Shown in pieces: positions 1 to 8,993 of a DNA stretch of 64,000 nt. The stretch is taken from positions 4,898,001 through 4,962,000 of the forward strand of contig NZ_CP113975.1 of assembly GCF_026870155.1 (NCBI RefSeq), written 5' to 3'. The stretch's first letter is position 1. Each line of letters starts with the position of its first letter. Origin of the DNA: Flavobacterium marginilacus (GTDB lineage Bacteria; Bacteroidota; Bacteroidia; Flavobacteriales; Flavobacteriaceae). The notes under the pieces were generated by a model. It worked only from the letters and a program-made list of their open reading frames with translations, searched no databases and had not been told where the DNA came from. A program made the translations under genes and the position numbers.

Positions 1-434
1 TTTCAATAACATACTTTGGCATACAAATTAAATTAAAAAGTTAGAATACAATAATTTATAGAAAACCTCTTTGAATCCATTTTAAAAAAACAAACGGAAC
101 TAAAGCGGTTTATTCAGAAAGGGGCAGTACAGACAATTGCTTTTTAAACATACAAGCACTACAGCAGTCAAAATCGGCTGATACAGTAACCCATAAAAGC
201 CGATTTCTAAACAAACACAAACGTTATGATTCTGTGCATACGCAAATAGATATTTAAACGAACTGACTCTCTATTTCACCCTGAATCACAGCCTGTATTC
301 TATATTAAAGGTACGATAAATACCGGTACCAAATTCGGGCTTAACAAACTTATAACACTGAAAATCAATTATAAAAAAAGGAGGAAACCATAACGGCTTT
401 CCCCCTTTTTCTTAAATTAACTATGTAAAATTAT
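1..434. other. Intergenic region without a recognisable gene
   Basis: No convincing reading frame is seen on either strand. A 9-bp perfect inverted repeat (AAATCGGCT at 171-179, AGCCGATTT at 198-206, 18-nt loop) could be a weak terminator for a gene beyond the left edge. The right end holds the terminator of the leftward YwqK-like gene. Confidence 0.5.
374..411 (-). terminator. Rho-independent terminator of the YwqK-like gene
   Basis: Read on the minus strand, an A-rich/G-rich arm (AAAAAGGGGGAAAGCC) is followed by a 4-nt loop and a nearly complementary arm ending in a run of T. The stem has one bulge and one wobble pair. It lies about 25 nt after the stop codon at 435. Confidence 0.7.
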
Positions 435-794
435 CTAGTTTGAAGTCGCAAAGGCATCTTGTCTCCAATTTTTAACTTTTGCTACTTTATTATTGGAAAA
501 ATCCACTTCGCAAAGACTGTTTTTATCATTATTCTGAGACCAGAAAAACCATTTACCAGTTTTTACTCCCGCAACGTATTCGCCAGAGGCAATTTTGTCA
601 CCCGCTTCGTTGTAAGAAACCCAAATTCCTTCCAATTTACCGTTTTCAAAATATCCTTCTTGCTGCACTTGTCCATTTTCATAAAAATAAGTAGCTTTAA
701 GTTTTTTACCAAATGGCTCTAAAACAGGTTTTGCATCTTGGGCAAAAATTGCACCAGAAAATAATACCGCTGCCAAAATCATTATCTTTTTCAT
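435..794 (-). CDS. Secreted YwqK/MORN-repeat-like small protein
   Basis: A 119-residue protein with a clear signal peptide (MKKIMILAAVLFSGAIFAQ) and then two MORN-like units of the form YFENGKLEGIW and EYVAGVKTGKWFFW. This is the pattern of the 'YwqK family antitoxin' group common in Bacteroidota; that name describes the repeat and does not prove an antitoxin role. An upstream ATG would start at 845, but the signal peptide begins at the internal ATG at 794 and a TAnnTTTG promoter element lies between the two, so 794 is preferred. The gene stands alone, divergent from aspS, with its own terminator. The protein probably sits in the periplasm or is exported; its function is unknown. Confidence 0.7.
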   Translation of the reverse strand: MKKIMILAAVLFSGAIFAQDAKPVLEPFGKKLKATYFYENGQVQQEGYFENGKLEGIWVSYNEAGDKIASGEYVAGVKTGKWFFWSQNNDKNSLCEVDFSNNKVAKVKNWRQDAFATSN

Positions 795-830
795 ATCGTT
801 AGTTTTTAATTGTTTGTACCTTACTTGTAT

Positions 831-838
831 CAAAATTA
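831..838 (-). promoter_or_regulatory. Candidate -7 element for the YwqK-like gene
   Basis: On the minus strand this reads TAATTTTG, matching the Bacteroidota -7 consensus TAnnTTTG, about 37 nt before the preferred ATG. No good -33 TTG is seen at the usual distance, so support is partial. Confidence 0.4.
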
Positions 839-959
839 GAAACAAATTTCACATTAAAAAAACATTTTGGTAACAATTTCATAACACAGACAAAAGCTTA
901 ACATTGGAACTTAAACAACATGTATTTTACTTACAAAATATTACTTTTTTGAAGCGATT

Positions 960-1085
960 TAAAAAAGTGGCTGCACTTTTTTGGAGCAGGAACATCTTGC
1001 ATTTTTGAAAGTTCCCTCCAGCCTTCCACTGTATCTATTGTGCCGAACCCCGGCACAATAGGATGCCGTTTCAGTCTGGGCTAAA
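960..1085 (-). repeat. Intergenic repeat with variable central hairpin, copy 1
   Basis: Read on the minus strand, the conserved arm TAGCCCAGACTGAAACGGCA is followed by TCC, a hairpin, then GATACAGTGGAAGGCTGGAG. The hairpin at 1035-1061 is an 11-bp perfect stem (CTATTGTGCCG) with a 5-nt loop. The same arm-hairpin-arm plan, with a different stem sequence, occurs at 15421-15501. The boundaries beyond the matched arms are estimates. Confidence 0.65.
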
Positions 1086-1202
1086 ATACAGCATTTTTAC
1101 TTTTTTTAGAATTAACCGCTGTTGTCCATAATAAGGACTAACTGGTTTTAAAAAATTTTTAGGCATTAACTGTAAATTTAACAAAACAAATAATAAATAC
1201 AA

Positions 1203-1236
1203 TTTGATATAAAATTCATAATTAGTCCTAAATTTG
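1203..1236 (+). promoter_or_regulatory. aspS promoter
   Basis: TTTG at 1203-1206 and TAAATTTG at 1229-1236 are 22 nt apart, matching the Bacteroidota -33/-7 pattern. The predicted transcript has a leader of about 130 nt before aspS. Confidence 0.65.
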
Positions 1237-1308
1237 CACTCGTGCTAAAAAGCAAAAACTAAAATTTATATCATCTACGGAAGTCATAATTGTGGCATTT
1301 GAAATTAA

Positions 1309-1331
1309 AAGGAGGAAGCCCAGCGGGCTTC
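1309..1331 (+). promoter_or_regulatory. aspS leader hairpin with Shine-Dalgarno-like sequence
   Basis: AAGGAGGA is fused to a 7-bp perfect stem (GAAGCCC, loop AGC, GGGCTTC at 1315-1331), about 40 nt before the aspS ATG. No start codon follows the purine tract closely, so it is not an ordinary ribosome binding site. A leader control role is possible but unproven. Confidence 0.35.
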
Positions 1332-1371
1332 GGGTATAATAATCTAAATAACACTTGTAAATAAAAATATA

Positions 1372-3123
1372 ATGTACAGAAGTCATACATGCGGAGAGTT
1401 AAACGCCTCACATATCAATACCGAAGTTACGCTTGCCGGTTGGGTTCAAAAATCAAGAGATAAAGGATTTATGAATTGGGTAGATTTACGCGACCGATAC
1501 GGAATTACACAATTGATTTTTGACGAAAGCCGTACCGTAAAAGAAGTTTTTGAAGCTGCCAAAACTCTTGGGCGCGAATACGTGATCCAGGTAAGAGGAA
1601 CCGTTATTGAGCGTGAAGCCAAAAACAAAAACATTCCAACGGGAGAAATAGAGATTTTAGTTTCTGAACTAAATATTTTAAATGCTGCTTTGACACCGCC
1701 ATTTACCATCGAAGATGAAACTGACGGTGGTGAAGACATCCGAATGAAATACCGTTACCTTGACATTCGAAGAAATCCAGTAAAAAACAGCTTGCTTTTC
1801 CGTCACAAAGTGGCAATGGAAGTACGTAAATACCTTTCGGATTTAGATTTCTGCGAAGTAGAAACTCCTTATTTAATTAAATCAACGCCGGAAGGCGCAA
1901 GAGATTTCGTTGTTCCGTCAAGAATGAACGAAGGACAATTCTATGCTTTGCCACAATCACCACAGACTTTCAAACAATTATTGATGGTGGGCGGAATGGA
2001 TAAATATTTCCAAATCGTGAAATGTTTCCGTGACGAGGATCTGCGTGCAGACCGTCAGCCGGAGTTTACACAAATCGACTGCGAAATGGCATTTGTAGAG
2101 CAGGAAGACATTTTAAATGTTTTTGAAGGATTGACTCGTCATTTGCTAAAAGAACTAAAAGGAATTGAAGTTGATAAATTTCCTCGCATCACTTATGAAT
2201 ATGCGATGAAAACTTATGGAAATGACAAACCGGACATTCGTTTCGGAATGAAATTTGGGGAATTGAACGAATTTGCACAGCACAAAGAATTCCCGGTTTT
2301 CAACTCAGCTGAATTAGTAGTGGGAATTGCCGTTCCGGGAGCAGGAAATTATACCCGTAAAGAAATTGACGCCTTAATTGACTGGGTAAAACGCCCGCAG
2401 GTAGGCGCAAGCGGAATGGTTTACGTAAAATGCAATGATGACGGAACATTTAAATCATCAGTAGATAAATTTTACGATCAGGAAGATTTAGCCAATTGGG
2501 CAAAAACAACTGAAGCAAAACCAGGTGACATGATTTTTGTACTTTCTGGACCAGCCGATAAAACAAGAGCACAGTTGAGCGCTTTGCGTATGGAATTAGC
2601 TGCTCGTATTGGATTGAGAAATCCAGCCGAGTTTGCACCGCTTTGGGTTGTCGATTTTCCTTTGTTAGAATTTGATGAAGAAAACGGACGTTACCACGCG
2701 ATGCACCATCCATTTACTTCCCCAAAACCGGAAGATATGCATTTACTGGAAACCAATCCTGGAAAAGTACGTGCCAATGCCTACGATATGGTTTTGAACG
2801 GAAACGAAATTGGCGGAGGATCAATCCGTATTCACGACAAAGCAACACAGCAGTTGATGTTTAAATATTTAGGCTTTACAGAGGAAGAGGCCAAAGCACA
2901 ATTTGGATTCTTAATGGATGCCTTTCAATTTGGAGCTCCGCCTCACGGAGGCTTAGCTTTTGGTTTGGACCGTCTTGTTGCGATTCTGGGCGGACAAGAA
3001 ACCATCCGTGATTTTATTGCTTTCCCAAAAAACAATTCAGGAAGGGATGTTATGATTGACGCTCCATCCATTATTGATGAATCTCAGTTAAAAGAACTTT
3101 CAATAAAATTAGACTTAGAATAG
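1372..3123 (+). CDS. aspS: Aspartyl-tRNA synthetase
   Basis: Charges tRNA-Asp with aspartate in the cytoplasm, a class II synthetase. At 583 residues it has the bacterial-type length. An N-terminal OB-fold anticodon-binding domain (about 1-110) is followed by the catalytic core with motif 2 [16 protein letters not shown] (near residue 218), a GAD insertion (about 285-400) and motif 3 [12 protein letters not shown] near residue 530. The start [10 protein letters not shown] is typical of the family. It has its own promoter at 1203-1236. The next gene begins 11 nt after the stop, so the two downstream envelope genes may be co-transcribed. Discriminating and non-discriminating forms cannot be told apart from sequence alone. 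Confidence 0.97.
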   Translation: MYRSHTCGELNASHINTEVTLAGWVQKSRDKGFMNWVDLRDRYGITQLIFDESRTVKEVFEAAKTLGREYVIQVRGTVIEREAKNKNIPTGEIEILVSELNILNAALTPPFTIEDETDGGEDIRMKYRYLDIRRNPVKNSLLFRHKVAMEVRKYLSDLDFCEVETPYLIKSTPEGARDFVVPSRMNEGQFYALPQSPQTFKQLLMVGGMDKYFQIVKCFRDEDLRADRQPEFTQIDCEMAFVEQEDILNVFEGLTRHLLKELKGIEVDKFPRITYEYAMKTYGNDKPDIRFGMKFGELNEFAQHKEFPVFNSAELVVGIAVPGAGNYTRKEIDALIDWVKRPQVGASGMVYVKCNDDGTFKSSVDKFYDQEDLANWAKTTEAKPGDMIFVLSGPADKTRAQLSALRMELAARIGLRNPAEFAPLWVVDFPLLEFDEENGRYHAMHHPFTSPKPEDMHLLETNPGKVRANAYDMVLNGNEIGGGSIRIHDKATQQLMFKYLGFTEEEAKAQFGFLMDAFQFGAPPHGGLAFGLDRLVAILGGQETIRDFIAFPKNNSGRDVMIDAPSIIDESQLKELSIKLDLE

Positions 3124-3134
3124 CTGTAAAGAGC

Positions 3135-5003
3135 ATGAAAAAGATTTTTTTACTGCTTTTTGCAATAAACCTATATGCACAGAGCCCAAAACAGGTTTTG
3201 TATTCATTTTACGATTGGAAATATCCAAAAATAAAAATCGAAAGCAGCACAATTAGTATTGCCATAGAAGATTCATCAGGCAATAGTATAATTGACAATC
3301 AGATATCTGCATATGCAGTAAAAAATCTTAATTTCAGAAATTTAGAAATAGTTTCACCTGGAAAAAGCAACTATTTAATAGATATTCAACCTATAAGCAC
3401 GAATCTCGCAACAGCTGTAGAAAAAAATACTATTGGAAATGAAATTAGCTATACCGGGAATATTATTTTTGATGCAAAACTAAATTTCACCATAAAACGA
3501 AATAATGAAATCATTTACACTAAAGATTTCAATTATTCTCAAACCGTTTCAAGTGTAAGCGCTTACAACAACTATAGCATAAAAACAGAGGAAATTGCAA
3601 AAAGCCAAGCACAGCTATTACTTAAAAACTCTAGTGTAACAATTTCTCAAAATTGCCGCGATATCTATAGTAATATTGTTTTATATAATTTTTTCAAAGA
3701 AATTAAAGAAACCATTGATTTCAGCAGAATTGAAGAGAACCTTCCTTTATACAAATTCAAAGATGATGATTTTGAACAAATCAATAAATCTGTTGATGCT
3801 TTTGAGTTTACCAGAAAATTAGAAGACACTGAAGAAAACTATCTTAAGATAAAAAATCTTCTTCAAGAGAGTATTCAATTTTGGGAAAATGAAGTTTCCA
3901 AATATGATGTCAATAATAAAAAAACAAAAAAAATTTATTGGGCATTAATGGCAAATATTTCAATCAGTTACTACGCTTTGGGTGAGAATGTAAAAGCACT
4001 CGAATTTAAAGACAAAGCATTACTGGCAGATTATAACAAATCCTATCGGTATTTAACCGAAATGCCTGAGAAAAGAAAACAAGAACTAGCGTTTATATTG
4101 AATTCAGAAGGCAAACCCTTTATCGATTTTGCAAATAACAATTTTTCAAAAAAACAGAATTTCGACGCTATATATTTTGCCAATGGCAAAGGAAAATTGA
4201 TTATTAACAGCAATGTTTCTGATGAAGAAATCGCTATTAAAAAAAATCGTGTTCAAGTTATTTATAATGTTTTGGCATGCTCCAAATTTTATGATTTCCT
4301 GATAAATATTGTAAATGATTTTAATGAGAAAGAAGAAGAGAAAAGTTTGTTTTTTAAAAATACCGATGATTACTTTTTAAAATTAACAAAGCGTTACAAT
4401 GATTTAAGCAAAGAATTACTTGTTGCCGATTTGAAAAATTTTAACATGGATGAGAAACAAGCTATTTTAAAAGCATCTAATAACATCTATTATTTAACCA
4501 ACGTTCTTTACGACCGCTTAAACCAATCGTCAACCGAGATTAAAGAAGCCGGAAAAGAAAAACACAGCACAGATTTTGATAAAACTTTTAGGCTTATAAT
4601 CCGAATAAAAGATCTCTTGGCAAATTACGAAGGTAAAACCAAAAAACAAGACCTTCAAGCCTTAGCCAATATGGTTTTTATTAGTCAAAATAAAATCCTT
4701 ATGGATCTCCCTTACATGGGCTTATTGGCAGATGAACTTTCGACCGAGGGATACAGCGAATACACAAAACAAACAAAAGTTTATCAGAGTCTCTTTAAGC
4801 AATATAAAAAAACATTGAATTCCTTTTTTGCGAGTGACATTTTAAAAGACTTACACGAAAAAGAAAGAATAAAATTTAATGACATTATGTATTCTTTTTA
4901 TATGCCTTTATCAAAAGAAAAAATCGAAAATATAAACACTAAATTTAAAAATAAATATAATAGCGAATCTATAGTAAGACTCTTAATGCTGTATTCTAAA
5001 TAA
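3135..5003 (+). CDS. Hypothetical secreted or periplasmic protein
   Basis: I do not recognise this 622-residue protein. It starts with a short signal peptide (MKKIFLLLFAINLYAQ) and is rich in Lys, Asn and Ile. The first ~180 residues look beta-rich. The middle is mostly helical, with one TPR-like stretch (YWALMANISISYYALGENVK, near residue 275). No transmembrane segment follows the signal. The gene lies 11 nt after aspS and 2 nt before a lipoprotein gene, so the two envelope genes probably form a unit. The base composition is more AT-rich than aspS, which suggests a separate origin. Confidence 0.6.
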   Translation: MKKIFLLLFAINLYAQSPKQVLYSFYDWKYPKIKIESSTISIAIEDSSGNSIIDNQISAYAVKNLNFRNLEIVSPGKSNYLIDIQPISTNLATAVEKNTIGNEISYTGNIIFDAKLNFTIKRNNEIIYTKDFNYSQTVSSVSAYNNYSIKTEEIAKSQAQLLLKNSSVTISQNCRDIYSNIVLYNFFKEIKETIDFSRIEENLPLYKFKDDDFEQINKSVDAFEFTRKLEDTEENYLKIKNLLQESIQFWENEVSKYDVNNKKTKKIYWALMANISISYYALGENVKALEFKDKALLADYNKSYRYLTEMPEKRKQELAFILNSEGKPFIDFANNNFSKKQNFDAIYFANGKGKLIINSNVSDEEIAIKKNRVQVIYNVLACSKFYDFLINIVNDFNEKEEEKSLFFKNTDDYFLKLTKRYNDLSKELLVADLKNFNMDEKQAILKASNNIYYLTNVLYDRLNQSSTEIKEAGKEKHSTDFDKTFRLIIRIKDLLANYEGKTKKQDLQALANMVFISQNKILMDLPYMGLLADELSTEGYSEYTKQTKVYQSLFKQYKKTLNSFFASDILKDLHEKERIKFNDIMYSFYMPLSKEKIENINTKFKNKYNSESIVRLLMLYSK

Positions 5004-5005
5004 TT

Positions 5006-5416
5006 ATGAAAATCTTTTTACCGATTTCATTTCTTTTTATTTTATATGGCTGTGTTTATATACCACAGGCAACAGTAAAAAAAGATATTTATTCAAAACA
5101 AGATGCCGATAATCAAGAAAGAGAGTTTAATCTACAGGTCAAAACAGTAAGTTTCTCTGATAAAAACAAATACAATGAAATTGAAATTGAATATGAACTG
5201 AAAAACAATTCTAAGCTATACATTTTTGATAAAAAATTAAAGAACTATACATTATTTTTTATCCTAAAGATGAAAGATGGCCGGGAAATTGCAAAAGAAA
5301 AAAAAATTTGGTCAATAATTCCCCCAAATACAGCCATAATAGAAAAAGAAAATATTTATGTATCTGATTATCTTGTTCAATCCTGCACAACAAGGATTTA
5401 TACAACATATAGATAA
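5006..5416 (+). CDS. Hypothetical small lipoprotein
   Basis: A 136-residue protein with a lipoprotein signal peptide: hydrophobic stretch and lipobox LYGC (Cys16). It is therefore probably anchored in a membrane facing the periplasm or the surface. The remainder is a short, probably beta-rich domain with no family I recognise. It starts 2 nt after the preceding secreted protein, which suggests translational coupling and a shared envelope role. No clear terminator follows. Confidence 0.6.
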   Translation: MKIFLPISFLFILYGCVYIPQATVKKDIYSKQDADNQEREFNLQVKTVSFSDKNKYNEIEIEYELKNNSKLYIFDKKLKNYTLFFILKMKDGREIAKEKKIWSIIPPNTAIIEKENIYVSDYLVQSCTTRIYTTYR

Positions 5417-5550
5417 AAAGGACACCGCTAAAAAATATTTTCGCAGCGATTAACAAATCTCAATTCAAACAATTACATATTAAACTAAATTCAAACAATT
5501 AGGTAAAAACACTTGAATATCAATATTTTTACAAAAAAAATAATATCATA

Positions 5551-5583
5551 TTGATTTTCGTATTATATTAAAGATTACATTTG
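5551..5583 (+). promoter_or_regulatory. Cold-shock gene promoter
   Basis: TTG at 5551-5553 and TACATTTG at 5576-5583 with a 22-nt spacer. The leader is short, roughly 25 nt to the ATG at 5613, unlike the long cold-shock leaders of enterobacteria. Confidence 0.7.
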
Positions 5584-5612
5584 CGATATTATAAATTATT
5601 ATTACTATTACA

Positions 5613-5807
5613 ATGCGTACAGGTACAGTTAAATTTTTCAATGAATCTAAAGGTTACGGATTCATTACAGACGAAGAAACAGGAAAAGACATTTTTGTTC
5701 ATGCATCAGGAATCAGCGCGGAAGAACTACGCGAAGGTGACAGAGTTAGCTATGAAGAAGAAGAAGGAAGAAAAGGTAAAGTTGCAGCTAAAGTAGCAGT
5801 ACTTTAG
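5613..5807 (+). CDS. Cold-shock domain protein (CspA family)
   Basis: A 64-residue single cold-shock domain that binds single-stranded RNA or DNA. Both nucleic-acid motifs are present: RNP1-like KGYGFI (residues 13-18) and RNP2-like DIFVH (26-30). The length is normal for the family. It is a single-gene unit with its own promoter and a strong terminator. The family acts as an RNA chaperone; whether this copy is induced by cold cannot be told from sequence. Confidence 0.93.
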   Translation: MRTGTVKFFNESKGYGFITDEETGKDIFVHASGISAEELREGDRVSYEEEEGRKGKVAAKVAVL

Positions 5808-5844
5808 TATTAAAATAGCTTACTGTTTTATTGCAAAAACGTCT

Positions 5845-5880
5845 AAAAAACGTTCCGATTTAATCGGAACGTTTTTTTTT
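5845..5880 (+). terminator. Rho-independent terminator after the cold-shock gene
   Basis: A-tract, then CGTTCCGAT, loop TTA, ATCGGAACG and a long T-tract: a nearly perfect palindrome that should work on either strand. It insulates the nuo operon from upstream transcription. Confidence 0.92.
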
Positions 5881-5976
5881 GTCCGTATACTAAAAACAGC
5901 ACTTAAAAGCGTTATTTATAATCAATAAAAATTAGGACCGCATTAAGTTAATGTTTCTACTAAATATGATACAAAA

Positions 5977-6008
5977 TTTGTGTTTTAGTTACACTAAAGC
6001 TATCTTTG
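5977..6008 (+). promoter_or_regulatory. nuo operon promoter
   Basis: TTTG at 5977-5980 and TATCTTTG at 6001-6008 with a 20-nt spacer. The predicted start is about 25 nt before the nuoA ATG at 6039. Confidence 0.7.
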
Positions 6009-6038
6009 TAACTTAATATAAAGCAAAAATTGATAATT

Positions 6039-6404
6039 ATGCAATCTGAACAAATAAACTATATCCCAATCTTTATGCAGCTTGTTTTAGCTGTAGGATT
6101 TGTTGTAGGCATGATCATTATTTCAGGAAAATTAGGACCAAAAAGGCTCTCTGAAAATAAAGACAAAAACTTCGAATGCGGTATCGAATCAGTTGGAAAC
6201 GCAAGAATTCCTTTTTCAGTAAAATACTTCATCGTAGCCATTTTATTTGTACTTTTCGATGTAGAGGTAATATTCCTATACCCTTGGGCTGTGAATTTCA
6301 AAGACTTAGGCATCGAAGGGATGATAAAAATGATTATCTTTATGTTACTTCTTTTAGTCGGCTTCTTCTATATCATCAAAAAGAAAGCTCTAGAGTGGGA
6401 ATAA
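6039..6404 (+). CDS. nuoA: NADH-quinone oxidoreductase subunit A
   Basis: Small membrane subunit of respiratory complex I, helping join the hydrophilic and membrane arms. The 121 residues hold three transmembrane helices and the conserved loop KNFECGIES. A TTG at 6030 is also in frame, but the ATG at 6039 (MQSEQINYIP) is the natural start. It is the first gene of a 14-gene nuo operon. A gap of about 160 nt to nuoB holds AT-rich microrepeats. Confidence 0.95.
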   Translation: MQSEQINYIPIFMQLVLAVGFVVGMIIISGKLGPKRLSENKDKNFECGIESVGNARIPFSVKYFIVAILFVLFDVEVIFLYPWAVNFKDLGIEGMIKMIIFMLLLLVGFFYIIKKKALEWE

Positions 6405-6565
6405 ATTAAAAATTCAGGTTTTTGGATTTTAGACTTTAGATTATGCCAACTAAGAAAATTTAAAACTAGAATTTAAAATTTAGATTTTTTTTAAAATATA
6501 AAATATTGATTTTATTTATATGATTCATTAGAATCAAAAATTTAAAATCTAAAATCAAAATTAAA
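6405..6565. repeat. AT-rich microrepeats in the nuoA-nuoB gap
   Basis: Degenerate copies of TTTAGA/TCTAAA-type heptads: ATTTTAGACTTTAGATT at 6426-6442 on one side and TTTAAAATCTAAAATC near 6540-6555 on the other, able to pair. The same motif recurs in the nuoD-nuoE gap. Confidence 0.5.
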
Positions 6566-7114
6566 ATGAGTGATTCAAAAGTAAATATGGTTGCCCCGCC
6601 AGAAGGTGTTACTGGAGAAGGGTTCTTTGCTACAAAACTGAATGATGTTGTGGGATTAGCACGTGCAAATTCTCTTTGGCCTTTGCCTTTTGCTACTTCT
6701 TGCTGCGGTATCGAATTCATGGCAACAATGGCTTCACATTATGATTTGGCACGTTTTGGTTCTGAAAGGGTAAGTTTTTCTCCTCGTCAAGCCGATATGC
6801 TTTTAGTAATGGGAACAATCTCAAAAAAAATGGCACCAATTCTGCGTCAAGTATATGAACAAATGGCCGAACCTAAATGGGTAATTGCCGTTGGTGCCTG
6901 CGCTACATCTGGAGGAATTTTTGACACTTACTCTGTATTGCAGGGAATCGACAAAGTAATTCCAGTAGACGTTTATGTCCCTGGCTGTCCTCCTCGTCCG
7001 GAACAAATTGTAGATGGTGTTATGCAGCTTCAGGAATTAGTTAAAAACGAATCTGTAAGAAGAAGAAGTTCACCTGAGTACAAAGAATTATTGGCATCTT
7101 ATAACATTCAATAA
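6566..7114 (+). CDS. nuoB: NADH-quinone oxidoreductase subunit B
   Basis: Carries the terminal 4Fe-4S cluster N2 that hands electrons to quinone. The ligands are visible: the tandem pair in TSCCGIEF (about residues 46-47), VGACATSGG (about 112) and VPGCPPRPE (about 141). At 182 residues it has normal length. nuoC begins 3 nt after its stop. Confidence 0.97.
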   Translation: MSDSKVNMVAPPEGVTGEGFFATKLNDVVGLARANSLWPLPFATSCCGIEFMATMASHYDLARFGSERVSFSPRQADMLLVMGTISKKMAPILRQVYEQMAEPKWVIAVGACATSGGIFDTYSVLQGIDKVIPVDVYVPGCPPRPEQIVDGVMQLQELVKNESVRRRSSPEYKELLASYNIQ

Positions 7115-7117
7115 AAA

Positions 7118-7651
7118 ATGGCATTAGAGACAACAGAAATTCAAGAGAGGTTAATGGAAAATTTTGGATCAAAAGTTTCAAATTTTGAACAAGCAAAAGA
7201 CATTTTCACTTTTGAAGCAGATTCGGACATCAATACAGCCGTTATCTTATTTTTAAAAAATGATCCAACTTTACGTTTTCATTTTTTAACCGATTTATGC
7301 GGCATACATTATCCTGATAACGAAGAAAACAGACAGTTTGCTGTCGTTTACCACTTACACAATTGGTACGAAAACAAACGCATCAGAATTAAATCTTTCC
7401 TAACTGGTTCCAATCCAGAAATTAAAACAGTTACAAATATCTTTTTGGGAGCCAATTGGATGGAAAGAGAAACGTATGATTTCTTTGGAATAAACTTTAT
7501 CGGGCATCCTCAATTGAAACGTATTCTGAATATGGATGAAATGATTTCTTTTCCAATGCGTAAAGAATTCCCAATGGAAGACAGCGGAAGAACAGATAAG
7601 GATGACAGATATTTTGGAAGAACAACAACCAATCAGCCGATAGTAAAATAA
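7118..7651 (+). CDS. nuoC: NADH-quinone oxidoreductase subunit C
   Basis: 30-kDa-type subunit of the peripheral arm, 177 residues and separate from nuoD (not the fused NuoCD of E. coli). The family signature lies in WMERETYDFFGINFIGHP (about 125-142), followed by the typical RKEFPMEDSG. It lies between nuoB (3 nt) and nuoD (23 nt). Confidence 0.95.
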   Translation: MALETTEIQERLMENFGSKVSNFEQAKDIFTFEADSDINTAVILFLKNDPTLRFHFLTDLCGIHYPDNEENRQFAVVYHLHNWYENKRIRIKSFLTGSNPEIKTVTNIFLGANWMERETYDFFGINFIGHPQLKRILNMDEMISFPMRKEFPMEDSGRTDKDDRYFGRTTTNQPIVK

Positions 7652-7674
7652 ATATAATTTTTCACATTAGATAA

Positions 7675-8913
7675 ATGTCAGAACTATTATTACCACCAGA
7701 GCATCGCTATGCTAAAATAATCAAAGAGCGACACAATGAAGACGGAAGCGAGCTTTCTATTCTGAATTTAGGCCCTACTCACCCAGCTACACACGGTATT
7801 TTCCAAAATATTCTGTTGATGGATGGTGAAAGAATTCTTGAAGCTGAACCAACAATAGGTTACATTCATAGAGCATTCGAAAAAATCGCCGAAAATCGTC
7901 CTTTTTATCAAATCACACCTCTAACAGATCGTATGAATTATTGTTCATCTCCTATCAACAATATGGGATGGTGGATGACAATTGAGAAAACCTTAGGAAT
8001 TGAAGTGCCAAAACGAGCACAATATCTTCGTGTTATTGTAATGGAGTTGGCAAGAATCTCAGATCACCTGATTTGTAATTCGATTCTTGGAGTTGACACT
8101 GGTGCTTATACTGGTTTTCTATATGTAATGCAGTTTAGAGAGAAAATCTACGAAATCTACGAAGAAATCTGCGGAGCACGTCTGACAACTAATATGGGAA
8201 GAATGGGCGGTTTTGAAAGAGACTGGTCTCCAGAAGCTTTTAGAAAACTAGATGCCTTTTTAGAAGAATTCCCAGCAGTATGGAAAGAATTTGAAAATCT
8301 ATTTGTCAGAAACCGAATTTTCATTGACAGAACTGTTAATGTAGGAGCGATAAGTGCAGAAAAAGCTTTGGCTTATGGATTTACCGGACCAAATTTACGT
8401 GCTGCAGGAGTAGATTATGATGTACGTGTAGCACAGCCATACAGCTCTTATGATGATTTTGATTTCATCGTTCCAGTAGGAAAATCGGGAGATACTTATG
8501 ACCGTTTTTGTGTCAGAAATGCTGAAGTTTGGGAAAGTTTAAGCATTATCCGTCAGGCTTTGGAAAAAATGCCGGAAGGAAATGAATACCATGCTGATGT
8601 TCCTGAATATTATCTTCCTCCAAAAGATGATGTTTACAATAGTATGGAATCCTTGATTTACCACTTCAAAATTGTGATGGGAGAAATTCCTGTTCCAGTT
8701 GGTGAAGTCTATCATCCAGTAGAAGGAGCAAATGGTGAAGTAGGATTCTATTTAGTAACCGACGGAAGCAGAACTCCTTATAGATTGCACTTTAGAAGAC
8801 CTTGCTTTATTTTCTACCAAGCTTATCCAGAAATGATTAAAGGTTCAATGTTATCGGATGCAATTGTTATTTTATCAAGTTTAAATGTTATTGCAGGAGA
8901 ATTAGACGCATAA
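7675..8913 (+). CDS. nuoD: NADH-quinone oxidoreductase subunit D
   Basis: 49-kDa-type subunit that forms the quinone-binding pocket with NuoB. The 412 residues have the family pattern: NLGPTHPATHG near the N-terminus (quinone-site His), then GYIHRAFEK and, at the C-terminus, SDAIVILSSLNVIAGELDA. A short repeat-filled gap of 80 nt separates it from nuoE. Confidence 0.97.
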   Translation: MSELLLPPEHRYAKIIKERHNEDGSELSILNLGPTHPATHGIFQNILLMDGERILEAEPTIGYIHRAFEKIAENRPFYQITPLTDRMNYCSSPINNMGWWMTIEKTLGIEVPKRAQYLRVIVMELARISDHLICNSILGVDTGAYTGFLYVMQFREKIYEIYEEICGARLTTNMGRMGGFERDWSPEAFRKLDAFLEEFPAVWKEFENLFVRNRIFIDRTVNVGAISAEKALAYGFTGPNLRAAGVDYDVRVAQPYSSYDDFDFIVPVGKSGDTYDRFCVRNAEVWESLSIIRQALEKMPEGNEYHADVPEYYLPPKDDVYNSMESLIYHFKIVMGEIPVPVGEVYHPVEGANGEVGFYLVTDGSRTPYRLHFRRPCFIFYQAYPEMIKGSMLSDAIVILSSLNVIAGELDA

Positions 8914-8993
8914 AAAAATTAAGATTGCAGAATGTAGATTGCAGATTGCAGATTAAAAATCTAAAGTCTAAAGTCTAAAATCTAAAATTAAAA
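8914..8993. repeat. Tandem microrepeats in the nuoD-nuoE gap
   Basis: The gap is almost entirely short direct repeats: three GATTGCAGA-like units, then CTAAAGT, CTAAAGT, CTAAAAT and CTAAAAT. It probably arose by slippage. Related sequence lies in the nuoA-nuoB gap in inverse orientation. Confidence 0.6.

Larger units (their letters stand above)
795..1371. other. Intergenic region between the YwqK-like gene and aspS
   Basis: This gap of about 580 nt holds the divergent promoters of the two flanking genes, repeat copy 1 (960-1085) and the aspS leader. I see no gene in it. Confidence 0.6.

Noticed and set aside
795..845. Upstream start for the YwqK-like protein
   Set aside because: It would place 17 residues before a perfect signal peptide and would overlap the promoter element.
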